Assembly: GCA_025403435.1 (NCBI GenBank)
Contig: CM046332.1
Location: forward strand, 8,053,903 to 8,117,902
Source: Artocarpus heterophyllus
Taxonomy: Eukaryota > Streptophyta > Magnoliopsida > Rosales > Moraceae
Length of the DNA stretch: 64,000 nucleotides
Direction of reading: 5' to 3'
The notes under the pieces are model-generated. The model had not been told where the DNA came from and did not search any database. It saw only the letters and a list, made by a program, of their open reading frames with translations. Numbering within the stretch: position 1 is the stretch's first letter; every line of letters starts with the position of its first letter. Shown in pieces: positions 9,731 to 18,848 of this stretch. The position numbers and the translations under genes were made by a program.

Positions 9731-11023
9731 TTGTTTCCGAGGATAGCACCGATTTCTATAGCACCTTATCGGATGGTGCAGGCAGAAATGAAGGAATTAA
9801 GGAAGCAACTTCAGGAGCTTGCTGATAAATGTTATATTCGGAATAGCACATCTTTGTGGGGAGCACCGATTTTGTTTGCTAAGAAACATGATGGGACTCA
9901 CAGGTTGTGTGTAGGTTATCGGCAGCTGAATCGTGTTATAATGAAGAATAAGTATCCCTTGCCTAGGATCGATGAGTTGTTTGATCAGTTGGGTGGTTCG
10001 CGGTACTTCTCAAAGATTGATTTGCATTCAGGGTACCATCAGCTCAGGATTAAGGAAGAGGATATTCCCAAGACAGCTTTTAGGACTCGGTATGGGCATT
10101 TTGAGTTTCTGGTTATGTCGTTTGGGTTGACGAATGCTCCGGCAGCTTTCATGGATTTGATGAATAGGATATTTAGGCCGTATCTAGATCAGTTCGTGAT
10201 CGTGTTCATCGATAACATTCTAGTGTATTCTAAGACTTGGGAAGAGCATGAGCAGTATCTCTAGATCGTACTTCAGATTCTACGGGAGCACTAGCTGTAT
10301 GCTAAGAGGGAAAAGTGTAAGTTTTGGTTGACTGAGGTTAAATTTCTGGGTCATGTCATCTCGGAGCATGGTATTTCTGTGGATCTGTCCAACATTGAAG
10401 CCATAGTGGAATGGAAACGACCAAGGAATGTAGCGGAGATTTGCAGCTTCTTAGGTCTTGTTGGTTATTATAGGAAATTTGTAAAGGATTTTTCAAAGAT
10501 TGCAGCTCTGTTGGCGAGATTGATCAAGAAAAATGCCAGGTTTGAGTGGGGTTAAGAATGCGAGCTTGCTTTTTCAGAATTGAAGAACCAGTTGACTTCA
10601 GCCCCAGTGTTGGTTATTCCTAGCAGTGACGATCCGTATGAGGTTTACGCAGATGCTTCAGGACGTGGACTTGGATGCGTGTTGATGCAGCATAGACGCG
10701 TGGTTGCGTATGGATCGAGACAGCTACGACCTCAAGAGTGGAATTATTATACTCATGACTTGAAGCTCGCAGCAGTGATTCACGCGCTGAAGATTTGGAG
10801 GTGTTATTTGTATGGAGCATCATTTCAGGTCTTCTCTGATCATAAGAGTTTGAGGTATTTGTTCACTCAGAGGGATCTTAATTTGAGGCAGCGTAGATGG
10901 ATAGAGTATATGGAGGATTATGATTTTTCGTTGCAGTATCATCCCTGGAAAGCTAATGTGGTCGCGGATGCGCTTAGCAGGAAGTCTTCAGGGATTCTCG
11001 TGTGTTTGGCTTTTGAGGACTAG
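9731..11023 (+). pseudogene. Gypsy I reverse transcriptase and RNase H, catalytic residues altered
   Basis: A single frame runs through RT fingers and palm ([63 protein letters not shown]) and on into the connection ([13 protein letters not shown]) and RNase H ([35 protein letters not shown]). The polymerase signature, normally FIDD, reads FIDN: the second Asp is AAC at 10214-10216. In RNase H the Glu of HDLELA is Lys (AAG 10763-10765). In-frame stops are at 10262 (TAG), about 10292 (TAG), 10553 (TAA) and 11021 (TAG). The element could not synthesise DNA by itself. Confidence 0.9.
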
Positions 11024-12572
11024 AGTAGGGATACGATAGTGAGCGAGTATGAACTACGGTATCATGAAGACCATGATCGAGTTTCGGTATATCATGTGGA
11101 GGCGACCCCAGCTCTTGTTCAGATGGTGAAGCAAAATTAGTGGCAGGATCAGCATTTGCAGGGGATTTGGTCACGGATTCTGAACGGAGAGCGGTTTGAA
11201 GACTAGAGTGTGCATGCAGATGGATCATTGTACTTTAGAGAGCGTCATTCAGTTCCAACTATCACCGAGGTGATGAAAGCCATTTTGGACGAAGCTCATA
11301 GGTCTCAGTTCGCCATTCATCTAGGGAGCACAAAGATGTATCATGATTTGAAGAGGCAATATTGGTGGAGAGGCATGAAGAAAGATGTTCATGAGTACGT
11401 GGCCAAGTGTGCGATGTGTCTTTAGGTGAAAGCCAAGCATCAGAAGCCTGCAGGTCAGCTTCAGCCGCTTCCTATTCCAGGGTGGAAATGGGAGCATGTG
11501 ACGATGGATTTCCTCATAGGTTTGCCAAGGACGGAGTAGCGGCATGATGCAGGATGGAGTAGCGGCATGATGCAGTTTGGGTCATGGTCGATAGGTTGAT
11601 GAAATCGGCGCATTTCATTCCATTCAGGTCGACATGTTCAAGGAGGATTCTCGAGGATTTGTATCTACAGAACATTGTGAGGTTGCATGGAGTTCCCTTG
11701 TCCATCACTTCTGATCGAGACACCAAGTTTAATGCTAAGTACTATAGTAGTTTTTAGGAGGCTTTAGGTACAGATTTGAACTTCAGTACGGCGTTCATCC
11801 TTAGACTGATGGGCAGTCTGAGCAGGTTATTCAAATTCTCGAGGATATGTTGCGTGCCTGTGCGTTAGACTTCGGCAAAAAATGGAAGAAATATTTGCAT
11901 CTGGCGGAGTTCGCGTACAACAATAGCTATCAGACGAGTATTGGTATGGCACCGTTTAAGGTGTTGTATGGGCGACCGTGTCGGTCACCAGTGTGTTGGG
12001 CAAAGCTAGAAGACACGGTTATTCTTAGGCTGGATGAGATCCGTGACAGCAACGAGAAAGTCGTTGTGATTCGAAATCGATTGAGGGCAGCTCAGAGTTG
12101 ACAGAAGAGTTATGCGGATAGGAGACATAGACCCTTAGAGTTTGCAGTAGGAGATTTCATTCTCTTGAAGGTATCGCATCGTAAAGGAACTATGCGGTTC
12201 AGGGTGAGTGGAAAGCTTACACCGAGGTATATTGGACTGTTCAAGATCACTTAGCGTATTGGTGTGGTTGCTTATTGGCTCGACCTTCTGCCTGAACTCT
12301 CTCATGTTCATGACGTGTTCCATGTGTCGATGCTTAGGAAGTGTCCGCCTGAGTAGGGTAAGATAGTTTCATTTTGCGGTGTGTAGGTTCGGGAAGATAC
12401 GATGTACGGGGAAGTGTCCATTCAGATCATCGACTGAAAGATGATCAGTTTATGTCGTTGTGAGATACCATTGGTAAAGGTCGTGTGGCAGCATCACGGG
12501 GTTGATGAAGCCACTTGGGAACTAGAGTCGAGTATGCGGGAGTTGTATCAGCATTTGTTTTGTCTTTGAATT
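11024..12572 (+). pseudogene. Gypsy I integrase with chromodomain-like tail, broken
   Basis: In frame with RT, the HHCC zinc-binding domain is seen in AHRSQFAIHLGSTKMYHDLK and KCAMC (to about 11425), with H, H, C, C all present. The catalytic core follows (MDFLIGLPR, DRLMKSAHFIPF, SITSDRDTKF), then a C-terminal GPY/F-like segment (KLTPRYIGLFKI, about 12208-12250). The tail VKVVWQHHGVDEATWELESS resembles the chromodomain-related end of Tekay-type elements. TAG stops at about 11138, 11204 and 11423, a 23-base tandem duplication at 11533-11575 and later frameshifts destroy it. Confidence 0.87.
11533..11575 (+). repeat. 23-base tandem duplication inside the gypsy I integrase
   Basis: GGAGTAGCGGCATGATGCAG occurs at 11533-11552 and again at 11556-11575, a period of 23 bases. 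It inserts a non-multiple of three into the integrase core and shifts the frame. Confidence 0.9.
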
Positions 12573-12602
12573 GAGTTGTTAATTTCGAGGGTGAAATTTT
12601 TT

Positions 12603-12617
12603 TTAGGGGTGGAGAGT
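12603..12617 (+). other. Gypsy I polypurine tract
   Basis: A purine-rich run (AGGGGTGGAGAG) immediately precedes the 3' LTR start TGTAACGCC at 12618. This is the expected position of the plus-strand primer. Confidence 0.8.
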
Positions 12618-14801
12618 TGTAACGCCCTGAAATTAATTTAATATTATTGTAATGTAAAATGATGAATTAGTGTGCCATAATTAATGTTTCAACATTAATT
12701 TGATCATTTGATTAAATTTTTAATTTTAGGTTGTTTTATTAATTTAATAAATTCTAATGATTTCTTATTGCTTTAAAATGATGATTTGAGTTTTAAGACA
12801 CAACAATTTGTAAAATGTTAGAAATATTCCGTTTTACAAAACCGTGGGTCGCATTTGGTTTTCGCACAGTAAAACCGCCCATCGTTTCTCTCTATTTATT
12901 CTTTCTCCTCTCCCTCTCTCTTCACTCACAGCTCTCACTCTCTCTCTCCTCCTCTCTCACCCGTGAGTTTCTCTCACTCTCTCCCTTGCGGTTTCTCTCA
13001 TTCTCTCTCATTATCCTCTTAAATTTTTGAATCAAAATTCGAATCCAAGCTTCGGGCTAGCAAGAAGGAAGCTCGGGAATGAGATTTGACAACCAAGAAC
13101 GCAGATTGGAGCTTCGATCCAAGGTTAGTTCTGAAATTTCTAAACTTTTTCAAAATTTTTAAATTTTGTGCATTTTTGAAATCTAAGTTTGTTTGAGCTT
13201 AGAGAACCTTTGATTTGAGTTAAATAAACTTAGAACACCTAGAATCCAAGCTTAGATTGAAGAAAAATGGATTAGATTCAAGATTTTTCATTTTTTCTCA
13301 TTTTCACCTATTTTTGGATTTTTGAGATTTTTGTGTTTAAATCTTGTTTAAATGAGTTCAAAAGTGTTCTAGTATGTTTTTCTATCATCTATGATTGTTT
13401 TCCATGCCTGAGATTTGAGAAAAATAGGTTAAAATCAAGATTTGGATTTTGGGAGAACCAAAGCCCGTGGCTGGAATTTTTGGGTTTTTCTAGTTCGGCA
13501 GCCCGGACTACGTGTTCGGCAGGCCAGATTCAAGGGATCGACAGGCCGAACTTACCCGCTCGGTAGGCCGAACCTGAGAAATGTCTGGCAGATCGGACCT
13601 GATTTCTGAACTGCACAGTTCGGCCAGCCGAAGCAGGGCGTCCAGCAGGCCGACAGGGCCTAGAAAAATTTTGTGATTTTTCACCCGTTTTCACTGTTTT
13701 GAACCCTGATTGAAATTCCAACATTGTAAAATGATTTTTATAGATACAAATGGCACACTAGGACGTCATGAAATGGTTTAGTAATATAGAATGTCTCAAA
13801 CTAGATATTGATCGACTTAGTGTGTATCTAGGATCGTTCGTGGTTCCGCGAAACTAACGTATAGCGGACCGGGACTACGGTGTGGGGCATCGGCATGAGT
13901 ATCGAGGTAGGACTTCTATCCTATCTTTGGTAACCCAGTTTCAAAATGATTTGGCTTTGAAAAGGATTTCTCTAAAAATGTTTTGAACGATTGATTGACA
14001 AATGAGATTTTATCGGTCATTTTTATAAACCGTGAATTGAAGTAAACTTCATAATGAATGTTAATAAGAATATCTAGTAAATGGACTTTGTATGATAATA
14101 GAAATGAATGTAAGGCATGATGCCATATCAGAGATCGGGTCGTTTAGCGATCGACCTTGGGGGCAGGTCCCGAAACCCAGCTGAGCCACTATGGTGGTGA
14201 TATCCTTATGGTTTGCCTAGGAAAAGAAAATAATGCACTTCAAGTCGACTGAATAAACTGTTTTGGTAAGAACGGTTTTATTTAAATTTATTTATTTATT
14301 CAAGGTTTCTTTTAATCAATTCCCTGATTAATGAGATTTTTCTTTAAATTAAATGATTTATTAAAATATAGTCCTACTGAGCCTTTCGCTCACATTTTCC
14401 TTGTTTTCTTAAATTCCCCCCCTCTAGGTGGATTCCCATTTATATTCGGAGAGGATTCAAAGGACAGAACTCAGAAGCAGTAGAAGGACTAGTAGATTAT
14501 TTGTAGTAATTGATCAAGGCATGTAATGTTTTAACTCTATTTGTGATCAGACTGTGGTTGTATTATTATATTGTCAGTACTATGTGTGTGCACAAGTTGT
14601 GGGTCAGTGGGACCCATACTCACGGTTCTTAATTATTTTATTATTCGCTTAATGTTTATGAGTTCTTTTATAAAATGTTTTGAAACTTCCACATTTTTAT
14701 TATTTAATTTAACCCCTAAAATTCTTGATTTTTAATTAAATTCTCCTTTTAATTAATCTAAATAATCCGCCACATCACCTCTCGTACTCCGGGGCATGAC
14801 A
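12618..14801 (+). repeat. Gypsy I 3' LTR (complete)
   Basis: 2,184 bases from TGTAACGCC to GGCATGACA. Inside: a CT-rich leader (about 12880-13020), a candidate splice donor after CCAAG at 13124, the dyad-motif array (13493-13660), and CCCCCCTCTAG, a candidate acceptor ending at 14427. CACTA I coding sequence resumes directly at 14802. Confidence 0.9.
13493..13660. repeat. Dyad-motif array in the gypsy I 3' LTR
   Basis: Same array as at 6541-6720 with base changes. One unit, TCGGTAGGCCG before GAACTGC, has been lost here (near 13612), which removes the left arm of the perfect inverted repeat present in the 5' LTR. Confidence 0.8.
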
Positions 14802-15300
14802 GGATCTAAGGAACATACATTTCGCTTTGTTGACGGATGGAATGAACCCACATGATAAGATGAGTAGTAGGCATAGCACTTGACCCGTAATACTTGTTAA
14901 CTATAATCTCCCTCCGAAGATGTGCATGAAGCAGAAGTTTTTAATGTTGTCGTTATTTATTTTGGGTCCCCACCAACTAGGCAATCACATTGATGTATAC
15001 TTAGCACCGTTAATCCATAACCTAAGCAAGTTGTTAGAAAATGGAGTTGAAGTTAGAGATGCTTACTGAAAAGAGACATTCACACTTCGTGCAATGTTGA
15101 TATGGATAATTAGCGACTTCCCCGCATATGACAATTTATCTAGTTATTCGATGAAGAGTTCTATTGGTTGTTCTATTTGCATGACGGAAACGTCTCACAA
15201 ACGGTTGAAGAATGGTAAGAAAACCATTTTTCTTGGTCATAGAAGATAGTTTCCAAGAGATCATTGCTACCTCAAACAAAGGAAAGCCTTTGATGGCAGC
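14802..15300 (+). pseudogene. CACTA TNP2 transposase, continuation
   Basis: Directly after the gypsy I 3' LTR, reading frames give the next part of TNP2: LLTDGMNPHDKMSSRHST, then LPPKMCMKQKFLMLSLFI, GPHQLGNHIDVYLAPLI, FTLRAMLIWIISDFPAYDNL, CSICMTETSHKRLKNGKK and FLGHRR. The Asp-Gly-x-Asn-Pro and GP-x-x-x-GN-x-IDVYL blocks are typical of the family. At least two stops are present (in AY*KE and HRR*FP) and a small frame change occurs near 14830. Copia LTR sequence begins at 15301, cutting the gene off. Confidence 0.88.
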
Positions 15301-17292
15301 TGTTGGAAACAACTGCGCAGCGGAATTTAAAAATTTTTTCATCAGAGTAATTTCTAAAACACAAGTTTGACATGTTATATGTATAAATTAGACAGATCTT
15401 ACTAACCTCAGTGTGCCAAAAAACCTCCGCAACCTGTGTAGAGAAGTAACGTTCCAAAAGAGCCTCAACCAACTGGTCTTCTTTACTATTCTCTATCCAC
15501 AACCGGAGTGAGTGTGGGCTCACACGTACAGCTCTTCTACCGGTGACTCTCCTTCCAACCAATAGAGAGAACCCAAAGCTAGTGTTCGTGATTTATGAAC
15601 AAAAGCTCTTAGGGAGTTTTCAGATGCTCACTAGAAGAGTATCACTCTTAATCTCTCAAATTGATCTGAGTAAATCATGAGACTCACTCCCTTTATATAG
15701 CTATTAGTACTAGAGTCAGTCCGTATCATATTAGGTCTCAAAAACTCGAAACAGAATGAAGTTCGGATCAATATCTAATAAGATCCGTGTGAAAACGTGT
15801 AATCTTATCTCTCGCTGATCGACAGGCCAAACACGTCATTTGGCAGGCCGAACTCCCGAAAAAAAATCTCCGTGAATCTTTTATTTTCCACCCGAGATTC
15901 TAAAGGATAAAGTCTCAGTTTTGATTCAAATAACCCAATAGAGAAGTTATCTGATCAAAACAAACTTTATCAAGATAATCTCTAAGAAAATAAATCAATT
16001 CACAATAATTCTACAAGTTTATCTTGTTCTAATTTGTCCAAAATCAAAACAACCGATAAATAGACAAGAATTATCTGATCGCAATAATTCAACAAGTTTA
16101 TCTTGAACTAATTTCTTACAAAATTAATTCAACCGATAAACAGACATGAATTATTTGATTCTTACAAATTTTAAACCAATCTAATAAATCCGACATAAGT
16201 CACCAATTATTAGAAAAGCACGCCGTGTCGTTACAGGACTTTGTGAGCTAGCAAAGGAGACCAAAATGGACCTATAAAGTTCAAGCTCATGATAATTATG
16301 AAACCCAATATCCCAGATATACATTTCACAATTATCAACTACAATGCTACTCCACTAAAAGCTTGGAGCTATACTCTCGAACTTTATAGAATTACGAAGC
16401 TCGTGTAGCTAAGTCTCCATGACATATCATAGTGTATCGCAACCCCATATGATCATCCATAATCGGTTTAAGGACAAGTTCTGTCCTACCTTCCTGATTA
16501 TTTTTATCTTGCGTTCCATTGTCTCACCATTAGAAAACTTACCATCGAAAGATAGTATACCATTCGGTTACACCTATGTATCCAAATGGTTGAGCGCTCC
16601 AGTTTTCCAATTACAGGACAACACATATAAGAGGATATCATTACTCCTAAAGAGGAGCTATGGATTCCATATCTATGAATAACAAGTCTACGCTATCAAG
16701 AGTCATGCCTCCAACGTACCGGTATGCATACCACTATTGAGATGTGGGTGTTACCCTTTGGCACATCAAAAGACACAAGTCGAGACAACGGGCCCACTAT
16801 TCATCTCAGGATTAAGATACAATACAAATGACTGTCTAAAGTGAATCGATTTGCCAAGACAGAATTATTAATCCAAATCAATTCACTTTATGTCCCGATC
16901 CAACACATTATCACCTATGACAACGTGCCAATGTTTCTATTCACGGAGTCCAACTCCGATGGTCAAGACAAACCATCTCCCAAAAGGGATATAGACAACA
17001 TAACAATCTTTACATGAATAAAGCGCCCAACTTTATTCCCTCGATTGCGGATCATATGTTTTAGACCGTCACCTTAAGAATCGTGTCTTCTGCATAATCA
17101 GTCCATCATATGCCCAATTCTTAAGATTTAGACTAACAGTCTCAGACTACTGTGTGCTTATCATACATTCAACAAATATGAACGTAAAGAGGACAAGATT
17201 TGGTATATATAAAAGAATAAATTCTTTATTGATAAAAATGTCTTCAAAAAACGTATTACATTTTTTACTCCTTAGGGCATACATGTCTAACA
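15301..17292 (-). repeat. Copia 3' LTR
   Basis: On the minus strand it starts TGTTAGACATGTATGCCC and ends TTTCCAACA, 1,992 bases. The TG...CA ends, the ATGCCCTA word near the start and the TTCCAACA end are shared with the solo LTR at 50080-52157 and the fragment at 1-471. Two dyad-motif copies lie at 15818-15854. Confidence 0.88.
15818..15854. repeat. Dyad-motif pair in the copia LTR
   Basis: ATCGACAGGCCAAAC and TTTGGCAGGCCGAACT stand 21 bases apart on the plus strand. Because the host LTR lies on the minus strand, the motif is in the opposite orientation to its host compared with the gypsy I copies. Confidence 0.75.
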
Positions 17293-17306
17293 ATCTCCCA
17301 CTTGCA

Positions 17307-18172
17307 CTAAGTGAGTAAATACAGCAAATTTCGCATCCCCATAGCTTCCACATGCCTCTCAAAGACTCTCCTAGTAAGTGTCTTCGTAAATGGATCAGCT
17401 AAATTATCCTCTGACACGATCATGCACACCATGACATGTCCACCCTCAACAAAGTCCTTTATCACATGATACTTCCGATCAATATGCTTACTCTTCTTGT
17501 GAAATCTTGGTTCCTTAGCATTAGCTACCGCAGCACTGTTATCACAGTACAGTGATACCGCTTTATCCATACCAGGAACTACCTCAAGATCCCCAAGGAA
17601 CTTGCGGAGCCACACTGCTTCTTTCGAAGCATCACTAGCCGCCACATACTCAGCCTCCATCGTTGAATCGGAAGTGCAATCTTGCTTCGCACTTCTCCAA
17701 CTGATGGCACCACCACCTAGAGTAAACACAAACCCTAAAGTCGATTTCCTAGAATCCAGACAGGATTGAAAATCCAAATCAGTGTATCCTAGAGGAGTTA
17801 AATCCTCACCCGAATACACAAGCATATACCCTCGAGTCCTTCTCAGGTACTTGAAAATATGCTTTATCGCAACCCAATGGTTCGGTCCTGGATCCGCCTG
17901 AAATCGTCTTACAATCCCGACCACATAGCTAATATCCGGTCGTGTGCAAAGCATGGCATACATGAGACTACCCACTGCCGAAGCATAAGGCACCTTCTTC
18001 ATGTATTCTCTTTCTTCATAAGACTTTGGAGAGTCTTTCTTAGAAAGAGTAATTCTAGACCTAGATGATTGCCCACCTCTCTTGGAATCCTGCATTGTAA
18101 ACCTCCTGAGAATTTTATCTATGTAGCCGGCCTGAGACAAAGCTATCATTTTGTTCTTCCTATTCCGAAAGA
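17307..18172 (-). pseudogene. Copia RT C-terminus and RNase H
   Basis: The minus-strand frame reads FRNRKNKMIALSQAGYIDKI, continues through YASAVGSLMYAMLCTRPDIS (RT thumb region) and covers RNase H almost completely: Asp in GYTDLDFQSC, Glu in STMEAEYVAAS, Asp in YCDNSAA and the HIDRKYH block are present. It is the longest undamaged stretch of the element (about 280 residues). The RT palm, with the catalytic YVDD-type motif, is absent: the upstream sequence jumps directly from the RT start to this point, with a duplicated 16-mer at the join. Confidence 0.9.
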
Positions 18173-18185
18173 CAAAGCTATCATT
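18135..18185. repeat. 16-base direct repeat at a deletion joint
   Basis: AGACAAAGCTATCATT occurs at 18135-18150 and again at 18170-18185. The first copy is part of the RNase H-side coding sequence (the IALS region). The second sits exactly where the RT palm is missing. This looks like templated filler DNA from end-joining repair. Confidence 0.85.
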
Positions 18186-18848
18186 CTAATCTCCTCCTTT
18201 TCTCTTGTAGATCCACTTACACCCTATGGGTTTTACCCCTTCGGGAAGATCCACAAGCTCCCAGGCCCGATTAGTCTCCTTAGACTTCATCTCTATGTTC
18301 ATGGCCTCTGTCTAGAGTCTTGAATCAACATCCTCCATAGCTTCTGCGTGCGTATAAGGATCCCGGTCATGTTCATCCGGTTCAGCCAAGAAGACCTCCC
18401 AATTGAACATATACCTCTCAGGTTGACGCCTGATCCTCCTACTACGCCGAAGCCCCTAAGGTTGTTGTTCGGGTTTGTTTGGTTTTTCCACACTGATCAG
18501 AATGGTTTCGTTTGGAACCTCCGGAGTGAACGAATCACCCCTTAACTCCTCAAGCACCACTTTGCTTCAAGGTTTAAAGTCATCCATGTAACTCTCCTTA
18601 AGGAAAGTTGCATTAGTTAAAACCACGACTTTATTTTCCTTTGGGTTATAAAAATAACCCCCTTTAGTCCCTTTTGGATATCCTACAAACATGCAAACTT
18701 TCGAACGTGCTTCCAACTTATTCGGATCCTTAAACAGGACATGAGCCGGACATCCCCATATGCAAATATGGTTTAAGGATGTCTTCCGTCTTGTCCACAA
18801 CTCGTGAGGAGTTTTAGGGACCGATTTTGAAGGCACATTGTATAACAT
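18186..18848 (-). pseudogene. Copia integrase C-terminus and RT start
   Basis: From 18848 downwards the minus strand reads LYNVPSKSVPKTPHELWTRR, HICIWGCPAHVLFKDPNK, KVCMFVGYPKGTKGGYFYNP and NATFLKESYMDDFKP, the C-terminal part of a copia integrase. A frame change and acidic linker follow (RYMFNWEVFLAEP-like), then IEMKSKETNRAWELVDLPEG and a CKWIYKRKGD-like start of RT near 18200. The integrase catalytic core is missing at the junction with gypsy II. The copia remnant at 42138-43858 has the matching segment ([16 protein letters not shown]) and looks like the same family. Confidence 0.85.

Larger units (their letters stand above)
6118..14801 (+). mobile_element. Ty3/gypsy chromovirus (Tekay/Del-like) element I
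   Basis: Order: 5' LTR (6118-7857, left end missing), PBS (7861-7872), gag, protease, RT, RNase H, integrase with a chromodomain-like tail, polypurine tract, 3' LTR (12618-14801). The domain order with integrase last and the C-terminal tail places it in the chromovirus branch of Metaviridae. It lies inside the CACTA I TNP2 gene. About 490 bases of the 5' LTR's left end and about 130 bases of TNP2 are absent at the left junction, so a target duplication cannot be tested. All coding regions are broken. Confidence 0.92.
15301..18848 (-). mobile_element. Ty1/copia element remnant (3' part)
   Basis: Read on the minus strand: C-terminal integrase, a residual RT start, RT end plus RNase H, polypurine tract AAGTGGGAGA (about 17295-17304), then the 3' LTR. 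The upstream half, with gag, protease, the N-terminal integrase and the 5' LTR, is missing; it stops at 18848 where gypsy II LTR sequence begins. A possible target-site word at the 3' LTR edge is GCAGC (15296-15300), but the partner end is lost. Confidence 0.9.
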
